Shown: positions 1 through 6,581, counted from the stretch's first letter. The stretch: 6,763 bases of DNA from Oligoflexia bacterium (GCA_903858195.1 CAIOHW010000318.1:1-6763), one strand, 5' to 3'. Numbers and translations: made by a program. Notes: generated by a model not told the origin, from the letters alone.

Positions 1-1522
1 TGCGGCGCTTGATCTGGTTGGCTTCGCGCTCCTCGGCAAGCTCAAGGACCTCCCGGCGTCGGGCGTCGGCATAGTAGGTTCCCGCCAGCCGGTCCATGCT
101 GTTTCGGAAGTCGGTCTCTCCCGGCTCGTAGCGCTCGTATGCGGTGATGGTCCCACCGAGGCTTTCGACGGCGTTCCAGAACTCCTGAGTGTACTCATCG
201 CCGAACCGGTCATGGGGTGCGAGGATTGCGAACTTGCGCAGACCCATGACCTGGATGGCGTGCCGCGCGATCTCAGACGCCTGCAGGCGCGGGGTGACGG
301 CGGCCTGAGTTGCATACTCGCCAAAAGACCCGGCCTGCTGGGCAAGCGAGATCAGGGGGAGCCCGTAATCCTCGGCCTTCTGGACCACGAGATCCGCCCC
401 CTTGCTCAGGATCGGGCCGATCACGGCAGCGACGCGGTGCCGGCGGTGGAGGCGCTCGAGGGCTTGCAGAGCCGAATCCGGATCCTCTCCGCAGTCCTCG
501 ATGACGAGCTGGATCTTGGGATTGCCCTCGCTCGGTCCTGCCGAACCATAGATTCCGAGCGCCAATGACACGCTCTGGAGGATTCGCTGTCCCACTCGCG
601 CAAACTTGCCGGTTTGCGGGATCAGCAGCCCGATCGAAAGCTCGGAGGCAGCCCCGCGCTCCCGGCGGGAGTTCAGCCATTCGGTGACTTCATCCACTTT
701 CGAGCTCGAAGGAAAATCCCGAATGAAGGCGGCCATGTGCTCCTTGGCCGTCTCTTCGCGGTTCTCGTCGAGCTCCTTGCGGATCAGATAGAACCACGCG
801 AGAGGCTCGAGCGAGGACTTGGCGGCGTTTTCGAGGTTCTGTTCGAGGGTCTCGATATCGCGCATCCTCGCCAGCACGGACTCGAAGCCTCCCTCCACGG
901 GCACCCGTGAGAGATCCACTTCAGTTCCCTGACGGGACAGGCTGATCCACTCGCGCCCGGCCGATACGAGGTCGCCCAGCTGCTCGTGTGCGCGCGCCTT
1001 GAGTTGAAAGTATTTTACGCGGTTTGCGGGATCGAAGCTCTCGGCCTCCACGCCCTTGAGTTCATCGAGTGCAAGCTTCGACGAACCTGACTCGAGCAGA
1101 GCCGCAGAGCGGTTGTAACGGACGTAGTTCTTCCAGTTGCGGTCACCGGCGAAGGCATCGGGAGTGCGCTCGATTGCCATTCGGAAAACCGTCGCAGCAT
1201 CCGAAGGCCTCCGGGTCAGGAGCAGTGCCAGTCCTCGAAGATTCAATACCTCGGGGATGCGCGAGCTGCCTGGAAAGCGGGCCTCAAAGGCCTGGGCCTT
1301 CTCGATCACTTGGGAGTACGCACCGCGCGAATAGGCAAGCTGCACTTCGACAAGGGCCGAGCGCTCCTGCTGTGTGATGGGGGCGGACGAAAAAACGGGC
1401 GGAGTTCGCACACCGGGTTGGGTGCGCACGGGAGGCTGGACGCCATCGGTGGCGCAACCGGCAAGGCCAGCCGCGAGCCCGGCTGCCAGCAAGAGGCTGT
1501 TCGAGTTCCGCCCAATGGACAT
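1..1522 (-). CDS. LpoA-like outer-membrane lipoprotein: TPR-like helices plus periplasmic-binding-protein fold (3' end outside window)
   Basis: An open frame of 507 codons runs from an ATG at 1522 to the left edge with no stop, so the C-terminus is missing. The N-terminus looks like a lipoprotein signal: Arg5, a hydrophobic run at about 10-20, then the lipobox LAGC with Cys23. Ala at +2 predicts export to the outer membrane. A Pro/Thr-rich linker (about 28-50) leads to amphipathic TPR-like helices (about 52-285, for example LAYSRGAYSQVIEKAQAFEA). From about 295 the protein resembles the Peripla_BP_6/LpoA fold, with IGLLIPQTGKF, VAAVIGPILSKGADLV, GLPLISLAQQ and FAILAPHDRFGDEY. In the LpoA family this pairing activates peptidoglycan synthase PBP1A; that role here is inference, and a ligand-binding or other envelope role is possible. 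The gene starts 29 bases after dnaJ, so it is probably cotranscribed. The ribosome site is weak (a GGGG run far upstream), and the start was chosen because it gives an intact signal peptide. Confidence 0.85.
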   Translation of the reverse strand, partial: MSIGRNSNSLLLAAGLAAGLAGCATDGVQPPVRTQPGVRTPPVFSSAPITQQERSALVEVQLAYSRGAYSQVIEKAQAFEARFPGSSRIPEVLNLRGLALLLTRRPSDAATVFRMAIERTPDAFAGDRNWKNYVRYNRSAALLESGSSKLALDELKGVEAESFDPANRVKYFQLKARAHEQLGDLVSAGREWISLSRQGTEVDLSRVPVEGGFESVLARMRDIETLEQNLENAAKSSLEPLAWFYLIRKELDENREETAKEHMAAFIRDFPSSSKVDEVTEWLNSRRERGAASELSIGLLIPQTGKFARVGQRILQSVSLALGIYGSAGPSEGNPKIQLVIEDCGEDPDSALQALERLHRRHRVAAVIGPILSKGADLVVQKAEDYGLPLISLAQQAGSFGEYATQAAVTPRLQASEIARHAIQVMGLRKFAILAPHDRFGDEYTQEFWNAVESLGGTITAYERYEPGETDFRNSMDRLAGTYYADARRREVLELAEEREANQIKRR

Positions 1523-1551
1523 GAACTTAGATTTCGCCCCAATTTCGGGAC

Positions 1552-2700
1552 TCAGCCAAAGAAATTCTTCACCTTCTCAAAAAAGCGTTGATGCAGGGGG
1601 TGGGAAAAATCCGCACCGATTTCGTCAAACTTTCGAAGCAGGTCCTTCTGTTCGGCGTTGAGTTTGGATGGAGTCTCGATCACCACACGCACCAGCTGGT
1701 CGCCGCGGCCGCCACGGCCAAGCTGCGCGATCCCCTTGCCTTTGAGGCGGAAGGTCTTATGCGACTGGGTGCCGGCAGGGATCTTCATCGTGACCCTGCC
1801 CTCGAGTGTCGGCACCTGGAGCTCGGTACCGAGTGCCGCCTGCGAAAAGGTGATCGGCACATCGCAGATCACGTCGTACTCCTCGCGCGTGAAGAAGTCG
1901 TGCGGCAGGATGTTGACGCCCACATACAGGTCGCCGCTCATCGCGCCGCGCTCGCCGGCTTCGCCTTCGCCAGTGAGTTTGAGTTTTTGTCCCGTATCGA
2001 TGCCGGCGGGAATCTTCACGGCGATTTGCGACCGTTTCTTTTGCTTGCCCGTGCCGCGGCAGCCGGAGCAGGGATCGGTAACCGTCTCACCCGAGCCCTG
2101 GCAGCGGGGGCAGGGCTGCGTGATGGCGAAAAACCCCTGCTGGAAGGCCACTTCGCCGCGTCCGCCGCACTGCTGGCAGATGGAGGGTTGGGTGCCGGGT
2201 TTGGCGCCGCTTCCAAGGCAGGTGTCGCAGCCGGCGTTTCGCTGGAGGGTGATGACCTTCTCGCAGCCAAAGGCAGCTTCTTCGAAAGTGATGTCGATCT
2301 GGGTGCGCACGTCGGCACCCGGACGACCGCCGCGGCGGCGCCCGCGCCCGCGGGTCTGACCTCCCATCTGACCGAAGATATCGCCAAAGATGTCACCAAA
2401 GATGTCATTGAAGCCACCGGCTCCGGCAAAGCCTTCAAAGCCGCCGCCAAATCCGCCACCGCCGGCCGCACCCGCATTGGCTGCATGTCCGAATTGGTCG
2501 TACATCTGCTTCTTTTTCGGGTCCGAGAGAACCTCGTAGGCTTCCGAGAGCTCCTTGAACTTTTCTTCTGCCGCCTTGTCGCCGGGGTTCTTGTCCGGAT
2601 GGAACTGGATGGCGAGCTTGCGGTAGGACTTCTTGAGGTCTTCGGGAGAAACGTCCCGGGAGACGCCCAGAACTTCGTAATAATCGCGTTTGCCAGCCAT
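1552..2700 (-). CDS. dnaJ: DnaJ (Hsp40) co-chaperone
   Basis: This is a full-length type I Hsp40 of 382 residues. It delivers unfolded clients to DnaK and stimulates DnaK's ATPase in the cytoplasm. The J domain covers about residues 5-70, with the essential HPD at 34-36. A Gly/Phe-rich linker (about 77-113) contains three successive DIFG units (99-110), much like the DIFGDVFGDIFG of E. coli DnaJ. The cysteine-rich zinc domain has all four CxxCxGxG repeats: CDTCLGSG (158-165), CQQCGGRG (175-182), CPRCQGSG (197-204) and CSGCRGTG (211-218), so two zinc ions should bind. The C-terminal client-binding domains follow (about 220-350, with LTGEGEAG and LKGKGI). The ATG at 2700 is preceded by AGGA about 10 bases upstream. 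It lies 90 bases after dnaK, across a strong hairpin, and 29 bases before the lipoprotein gene. Nothing is missing or broken. Confidence 0.98.
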   Translation of the reverse strand: MAGKRDYYEVLGVSRDVSPEDLKKSYRKLAIQFHPDKNPGDKAAEEKFKELSEAYEVLSDPKKKQMYDQFGHAANAGAAGGGGFGGGFEGFAGAGGFNDIFGDIFGDIFGQMGGQTRGRGRRRGGRPGADVRTQIDITFEEAAFGCEKVITLQRNAGCDTCLGSGAKPGTQPSICQQCGGRGEVAFQQGFFAITQPCPRCQGSGETVTDPCSGCRGTGKQKKRSQIAVKIPAGIDTGQKLKLTGEGEAGERGAMSGDLYVGVNILPHDFFTREEYDVICDVPITFSQAALGTELQVPTLEGRVTMKIPAGTQSHKTFRLKGKGIAQLGRGGRGDQLVRVVIETPSKLNAEQKDLLRKFDEIGADFSHPLHQRFFEKVKNFFG

Positions 2701-2723
2701 GGTGCTCAGTTCCTATTCATGTG

Positions 2724-2763
2724 GAACGGGACGCCGAGGCTTTCAGGCCCGGGCGTCCCATTC
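2724..2763 (-). promoter_or_regulatory. Strong intergenic hairpin between dnaK and dnaJ
   Basis: The arms 2724-2735 and 2752-2763 form a 12-pair stem in the minus-strand transcript, including one G.U pair (2727 with 2760). After one mismatch (2736 with 2751), four more inner pairs follow, one of them G.U (2737 with 2750), closing a six-base loop. Both wobble positions pair only in the minus-strand RNA; on the plus strand they would be C-A and A-C mismatches. This supports function in the dnaK-dnaJ mRNA. No U-tract follows, so it is not a classical intrinsic terminator. It more likely protects the 3' end of processed dnaK mRNA or attenuates dnaJ expression. The structure is seen directly; the role is inferred. 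Confidence 0.7.
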
Positions 2764-2790
2764 TGCATTCTATCCGTTGATCTAGACGGC

Positions 2791-4725
2791 TCAGACTTCC
2801 TTGAAGTCGGCGTCGATGACGTCGTCGTCCTTCTTCTTTTCGGCTCCGGCCTGTGCTCCGGCTCCGCCTGCTGCGCCGGCCCCATCAGAGGCCGTTGCAC
2901 CTGCGCCGGCCTGAGGGCCTGCCTGCTTGTACATCTGTTCGGCCATCTTGTTGGATGCTGCCGTGAGGGTTTCGGTGGCCTTCTTGAGCGTGTCCACATC
3001 CTGGCTTTCCAGGTGCTTCTTGGCTTCGACGAGGGCTTCTTCGACCTTGGTCTTCTCGGCCGGATCCACCTTGTCGGCATTTTCCTTCAAGGTTTTCTCG
3101 ATCGAGTAGATCATGCCGTCGAGCGTATTACGGGCGTTGACGACTTCCTTGCGCTTCTCGTCCTCGGCCTTGTGCTCTTCCGCCTCGCGCTGCATGCGCT
3201 TGATCTCTTCTTCCGACAGGCCGCCTGAGGCCGTGATCTTGATCGACTGTTCCTTGCCCGTACCGAGGTCCTTTGCTCCGACGTGCACGATGCCGTTTGC
3301 GTCGATGTCAAAGGTCACTTCGATCTGGGGCACGCCGCGCGGTGCAGGCGGCAGTCCCACGAGGTCAAAGCGGCCGAGTGACATGTTGTGCTCGGCAAAC
3401 TCGCGCTCACCCTGCAGCACATGGATCGTCACGGCAGCCTGGTTGTCGGCAGCGGTCGAAAACACCTGCGACTTCTTTGAAGGGATCGTCGTGTTCTTTT
3501 CGAGGAGCTTGGTGAACACGCCGCCCATCGTCTCGATGCCGAGCGACAGCGGGGTCACGTCGAGGAGCAGCACGTCCTTGACGTCGCCCTTGAGGACTCC
3601 GCCCTGGATCGCAGCACCCACGGCGACCACTTCATCGGGGTTCACGCCCTTGCTGGGTTCCTTGCCGAAAATTTCCTTCACCTTGGCCTGCACGCGCGGC
3701 ATGCGGGTCATGCCGCCGACCAAGATGACTTCGTCGATTGCACTCTTGGCCACGCCCGAATCCTTGATGCAGGTCTCGCAGGGAATCGCCATTTTTTCGA
3801 TCAGGTCGGCAACGAGGGCTTCGAGCTTGGAGCGCGAGAGCGTGACGTTCAGGTGCTTGGGTCCCGAGGCATCGGCCGTGATGAAGGGCAGGTTGATGTC
3901 GGTCGACATCGTGCCCGAGAGCTCGTGCTTGGCCTTTTCGGCCGCTTCCTTGAGACGCTGGAGGGCCATCTTGTCGGAGCGCAGGTCAATGCCGTTTTCC
4001 TTCTTAAACTCGTCAGCCATCCAATCAATGATGCGCTGGTCGAAGTTTGCGCCGCCCAGGAAGGTGTCGCCGTTGGTGGCCTTCACTTCGAACACGCCGT
4101 CGCCCATCTCGAGGATCGAGATGTCGAAAGTACCGCCGCCGAGGTCGAACACGGCCACGGTCATGTTCTTGCCCTTTTTGTCGAGACCGTAGGCGAGTGC
4201 CGCAGCCGTAGGCTCATTGATGATGCGCTTGACGTCGAGGCCTGCGATGCGGCCTGCGTCCTTGGTGGCCTGGCGCTGGGAGTCGTTGAAGTAGGCAGGA
4301 ACCGTGATGACCGCTTCGGTAACGGGTTCACCGAGGTAATCTTCGGCCGTCTTCTTCATCTTTTGGAGGACCAGTGCAGAGATCTCTTCGGGAGCCATCT
4401 CGCGGTCACCGACCTGAATCCAGGCGTCGCCGTTTGCCGACTTGGCGATCTTGAAGGGAGCCACCTTGCTGAACTCAGCCACTTCCTTGGAAGCGTGCTT
4501 GCGGCCAATCAGGCGCTTGGCCTCGAAGACCGTCTTGTCAGGGTTGGTCACGGCCTGGCGCTTGGCGGTCTGGCCGACCAGCTTTTCGCCGCTCGCTGCA
4601 AAACCCACGATCGAGGGGGTGGTGTTGGCGCCTTCGGCGTTGGCAATGACCTTGGGGTCCCCGCCTTCCAGCACGGCTACGCATGAGTTGGTCGTTCCAA
4701 GGTCAATTCCGATGATTTTTCCCAT
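2791..4725 (-). CDS. dnaK: DnaK (Hsp70) molecular chaperone
   Basis: This is a complete 644-residue Hsp70, close to the 638 of E. coli. It binds and releases hydrophobic segments of unfolded cytoplasmic proteins in an ATP-driven cycle run by DnaJ and GrpE. The ATPase domain (about 1-383) shows the phosphate-1 loop IGIDLGTTNSCVAV from residue 5, catalytic Lys70, PAYFNDSQRQATKDAG (143-158), the phosphate-2 loop DLGGGTFD with Thr199, and the adenosine motif ILVGGMTRMP (334-343). The interdomain linker DVLLLDVTPL (384-393) leads to the beta substrate-binding domain (about 394-505), a helical lid (about 506-600), an Ala/Gly-rich tail and the conserved acidic end DDDVIDADFKEV. The segment RLIGRKHASKEV (71-82) and its continuation match the longer Gram-negative ATPase layout. 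A CxxC pair at 316-319 is slightly unusual. GAGG lies 5 bases before the ATG. The gene follows grpE by 67 bases, with a candidate heat-shock promoter in the gap. Confidence 0.99.
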   Translation of the reverse strand: MGKIIGIDLGTTNSCVAVLEGGDPKVIANAEGANTTPSIVGFAASGEKLVGQTAKRQAVTNPDKTVFEAKRLIGRKHASKEVAEFSKVAPFKIAKSANGDAWIQVGDREMAPEEISALVLQKMKKTAEDYLGEPVTEAVITVPAYFNDSQRQATKDAGRIAGLDVKRIINEPTAAALAYGLDKKGKNMTVAVFDLGGGTFDISILEMGDGVFEVKATNGDTFLGGANFDQRIIDWMADEFKKENGIDLRSDKMALQRLKEAAEKAKHELSGTMSTDINLPFITADASGPKHLNVTLSRSKLEALVADLIEKMAIPCETCIKDSGVAKSAIDEVILVGGMTRMPRVQAKVKEIFGKEPSKGVNPDEVVAVGAAIQGGVLKGDVKDVLLLDVTPLSLGIETMGGVFTKLLEKNTTIPSKKSQVFSTAADNQAAVTIHVLQGEREFAEHNMSLGRFDLVGLPPAPRGVPQIEVTFDIDANGIVHVGAKDLGTGKEQSIKITASGGLSEEEIKRMQREAEEHKAEDEKRKEVVNARNTLDGMIYSIEKTLKENADKVDPAEKTKVEEALVEAKKHLESQDVDTLKKATETLTAASNKMAEQMYKQAGPQAGAGATASDGAGAAGGAGAQAGAEKKKDDDVIDADFKEV

Positions 4726-4755
4726 AAATTCCTCGCAGTTCCTTCTTGATCTCTA

Positions 4756-4783
4756 AAATGGGCACGGTCTCGTGCTTGTCAAA
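4756..4783 (-). promoter_or_regulatory. Candidate sigma-32-type heat-shock promoter for dnaK
   Basis: Reading the minus strand, a -35-like TTTGACA (4783-4777) is followed by 13 bases and then a -10-like GCCCATTT (4763-4756). The sigma-32 consensus is CTTGAAA, 11-16 bases, CCCCATnT, so the -10 matches except its first base, and the -35 differs at its first and sixth bases. Transcription would start near 4749, leaving a short leader carrying the dnaK ribosome site. TTGACA is also a perfect sigma-70 -35, but no good TATAAT is placed for it. The spacer contains an inverted repeat, GCACG-AGAC-CGTGC (4775-4762). Confidence 0.5.
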
Positions 4784-4792
4784 TTCGGGGCT

Positions 4793-5311
4793 TTAATTTG
4801 ATGCAGGGCCCGCGCTGACCACGACCCGGGAGGGGCGAAGCAGGCGGCCATGCAGCGTATAGCCCTTTTGGTGTTCTTGAATGACGGTGCCGGCAGCCTG
4901 GTCGGAGGGCTGCTGGGCCACGGCCTCGTGCAGGTTGGGGTCAAAGGCGGCGCCCAGCGTTGGGATGGTCTCGACTCCCTGCTTTTGGAGGGCCTGGGCA
5001 AGCTGGTCGGAGACCATTTGGATGCCCAGCTTCAGATTCTTGTCCGTCCCCTCGGGCATGAACTCGATGGCTCGAGCCAGGTTGTCGGCCACGTTGAGGA
5101 TCTCGCGGGCAGCCGGCTCAAAAGCGTACTTGAGCAGGTCCTGACGCTCCTTGATCGCCCGCTTTTTGAAGTTGTCGAACTCAGCGTACAAATAGACGTA
5201 TTTCTGCTGGGCCTCGGCAAGCTTGGCTTCGAGCTCGATGGTGGGGCTCGGGGCAGCCTGTGGCGCCTCGGCAGCGGTGGGTTCGGCGGCAGTCTGGGTG
5301 TTTTCGGACAA
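4793..5311 (-). CDS. grpE: GrpE nucleotide exchange factor
   Basis: GrpE is the exchange factor of the DnaK machine: a dimer opens the DnaK ATPase domain to release ADP and lets client proteins go. The protein has 172 residues, somewhat shorter than the 197 of E. coli. An Ala/Pro-rich disordered N-terminus (1-24) is followed by the long dimerising coiled coil (about 25-65, with YAEFDNFKKRAIKERQ), a helical region (about 66-112), and the beta-wing that contacts DnaK (about 115-166). The family motifs FDPNLHEAV (123-131) and GYTLHGRLLRPSRVVVS (150-166) are clear. The start is TTG at 5311, supported by a strong AGAGGAG six bases upstream; no in-frame ATG lies between that site and the conserved region. 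It lies 56 bases after hemW, with a candidate heat-shock promoter overlapping the hemW stop, and 67 bases before dnaK. Confidence 0.97.
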   Translation of the reverse strand: MSENTQTAAEPTAAEAPQAAPSPTIELEAKLAEAQQKYVYLYAEFDNFKKRAIKERQDLLKYAFEPAAREILNVADNLARAIEFMPEGTDKNLKLGIQMVSDQLAQALQKQGVETIPTLGAAFDPNLHEAVAQQPSDQAAGTVIQEHQKGYTLHGRLLRPSRVVVSAGPASN

Positions 5312-5317
5312 GGGATA

Positions 5318-5324
5318 CTCCTCT
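5318..5324 (-). promoter_or_regulatory. Ribosome binding site that fixes the TTG start of grpE
   Basis: The minus strand reads AGAGGAG, a near-perfect Shine-Dalgarno match, followed by six bases (TATCCC) and then TTG. It decides the start of grpE, since there is no competing in-frame ATG nearby. Confidence 0.85.
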
Positions 5325-5344
5325 GGAAATGCGGTCCGCCTTAC

Positions 5345-5372
5345 TTATGGGCACCCGATTGGATTCGTCAAG
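5345..5372 (-). promoter_or_regulatory. Candidate sigma-32-type heat-shock promoter for grpE
   Basis: On the minus strand, CTTGACG (5372-5366) is followed by 13 bases and GCCCATAA (5352-5345). Compared with the sigma-32 consensus CTTGAAA, 11-16 bases, CCCCATnT, the first five -35 bases and the CCCAT core of the -10 match. The -35 overlaps the hemW stop codon. Transcription would begin near 5338, giving a leader of roughly 27 bases that holds the grpE ribosome site. It could also be read as a weak sigma-70 promoter (TTGACG, 16 bases, CATAAG). Its spacing equals that of the element before dnaK, which raises confidence in both. Confidence 0.55.
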
Positions 5373-6516
5373 CGAGGGTAGCAATCACCTGATCTGACAC
5401 TGCAAATCCCCGGGCCGTGAGCCTGAGGCGGCCGGGAGCGCCCGGGTGGGGTTCGAGGATGCCATCTTCCTGCAGCCGCAGGGCCTTCTGGCGCTGGGCG
5501 GCTGTGCCCAGCCAGTCGGCCGGAAACCCCTCGTCCAGCCGGAGGGCCAGCATCCAGTCTTCAAGCCGCGCAGCCTCGGCATCGAGCTCTTCGGTCCATT
5601 CTACCGGGAGCGCCCCCTTTTTAAGGGTCTCTGCGTACTTGTGGAGCGAAGAGAAATTTTTCCAGCGCGAGCCGTGCGCTCCACGGGCCGGGTCAAACGC
5701 ATGCGCCGAAGGGCCGAGGCCCAGGTACCCTTCGCGCTTCCAGTACGCGAGGTTGTGGCGAGCCCGGTAGTCCCGATCGGGCGAGCGCTTGGCGAAGTTC
5801 GAAATCTCGTAGTGTTCAAAGCCCTTGGAGCGCATGAAACGATCAATTGCGAGCAGGTGCTCGAGCTGGCCGTCCTCACTCGGGAGGTCGCGATGCATTT
5901 TGTGGGTCTTGGGAAGCGTGAGCAGGTAGCAGCTCAGGTGCGTGATCGGAAAGCGGGTGAGCTCTTCCATGGCACGCTCAACGTCTTCGACGCTTTGGCC
6001 CGGCACACCGCAAAGCAGGTCGACCGAGACGTTGGTGATGCCCGAGGCAAAGATCGCATCGAGCGCCTCGAGAGCCTTGTTGCGCGAATGCACACGGCCA
6101 AGCCTCAAGAGCAGATCATCGCGCATGGCCTGAACGCCCATGCTGACCCGGTTGACGCCGAGACTTCGATATTCACTCAGCCGCCTCTCGTCGACTGAAG
6201 AGGGGTTGGCCTCCATGGTCCATTCGGTCTCGGGCGTGACTGAAGTGAACTTCCAGAGCGGCTCAAGCGCCCGGCGCATCGAGTCGGGAGGCGTCATGCT
6301 CGGCGTGCCGCCTCCCATGAAGATCGTATTGAGCACGGGTGCGAGGCGGGGGCCCATCTGACCGACGAGCTCGATCTCGCGGCGGAGGGCGGCTTCAAAA
6401 AGTGGAGCATCTCCGTCGGCGGTGCGCTCACGGCCGATGGAATAGAAGTCACAATAATGGCACTTCGTCTCGCAGAACGGAAAGTGCAGATAAAGTGACG
6501 CAAGCTTGCCCGACAT
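5368..6516 (-). CDS. hemW: HemW, radical-SAM heme chaperone
   Basis: This is a complete 382-residue radical SAM protein of the HemW group, formerly often misnamed HemN or coproporphyrinogen oxidase. HemW binds heme and helps insert it into target proteins at the membrane. The [4Fe-4S] motif is C15xxxC19xxC22 in HFPFCETKCHYCDFYS. The residue two after the third Cys is Phe, where true HemN has a fourth Cys, so HemW is the better call. The SAM-binding GGGTPS lies at 68-73, followed by EANPSS (102-107) and VSMGVQ (124-129). The HNxxYW heme-binding motif of HemW is present as HNLAYW (254-259), followed by GLGPSAHAF. The C-terminal winged-helix-like HemN_C region spans about 305-382. The ATG at 6516 has AGAGGA five bases upstream. 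The gene opens the minus-strand cluster; its stop lies 56 bases before grpE. Confidence 0.96.
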   Translation of the reverse strand: MSGKLASLYLHFPFCETKCHYCDFYSIGRERTADGDAPLFEAALRREIELVGQMGPRLAPVLNTIFMGGGTPSMTPPDSMRRALEPLWKFTSVTPETEWTMEANPSSVDERRLSEYRSLGVNRVSMGVQAMRDDLLLRLGRVHSRNKALEALDAIFASGITNVSVDLLCGVPGQSVEDVERAMEELTRFPITHLSCYLLTLPKTHKMHRDLPSEDGQLEHLLAIDRFMRSKGFEHYEISNFAKRSPDRDYRARHNLAYWKREGYLGLGPSAHAFDPARGAHGSRWKNFSSLHKYAETLKKGALPVEWTEELDAEAARLEDWMLALRLDEGFPADWLGTAAQRQKALRLQEDGILEPHPGAPGRLRLTARGFAVSDQVIATLA

Positions 6517-6581
6517 GCCGATCCTCTAGCCCGGCTCTGGTCTGGCGGCCACTCCGAAAATAGGCCAAACTAGCGGGCAGC
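6517..6581. other. Divergent intergenic region between hemW and the M16 peptidase gene
   Basis: These 65 bases must hold, or adjoin, the start signals for two genes read in opposite directions. The hemW ribosome site (AGAGGAT, 6527-6521) is clear. I see no convincing -35/-10 pair on either strand and no strong dyad. An AT-rich patch near 6556-6563 could serve as a weak -10 on either strand. Confidence 0.5.

Noticed and set aside
1306..1542. A short minus-strand frame starting with TTG just upstream of the lipoprotein start
   Set aside because: It overlaps the lipoprotein gene in another frame and gives a Pro/Ser/Arg-rich product. The true frame starts at 1522 and shows a lipoprotein signal and domains.
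2371..2406. A 12-base tandem repeat (three copies, DIFG) in dnaJ
   Set aside because: E. coli DnaJ has the equivalent DIFGDVFGDIFG, so this is a conserved Gly/Phe-region feature rather than a new repeat.
2724..2763. The dnaK-dnaJ hairpin as a Rho-independent terminator
   Set aside because: No run of U follows the stem in the minus-strand RNA, and dnaJ lies directly downstream, so a classical terminator is not supported.
1588..3228. A 546-codon open frame on the plus strand, antisense to dnaJ and the end of dnaK
   Set aside because: It runs opposite two clearly real chaperone genes and crosses their intergenic gap. Its translation is low-complexity Leu/Gly/Val/Asp-rich with no family resemblance. 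Long antisense frames are a known by-product of codon bias in GC-rich Hsp70 genes.
3113..4192. A 359-codon plus-strand open frame antisense to dnaK
   Set aside because: It is a Ser/Arg/Pro-rich shadow of dnaK with no recognisable domain and no supporting start signals.
3853..4686. A 277-codon plus-strand open frame antisense to dnaK
   Set aside because: It is another antisense shadow, and overlaps both dnaK and the 359-codon shadow.
5446..6198. A 250-codon plus-strand open frame antisense to hemW
   Set aside because: All HemW motifs are intact on the minus strand, and the antisense product matches nothing recognisable.
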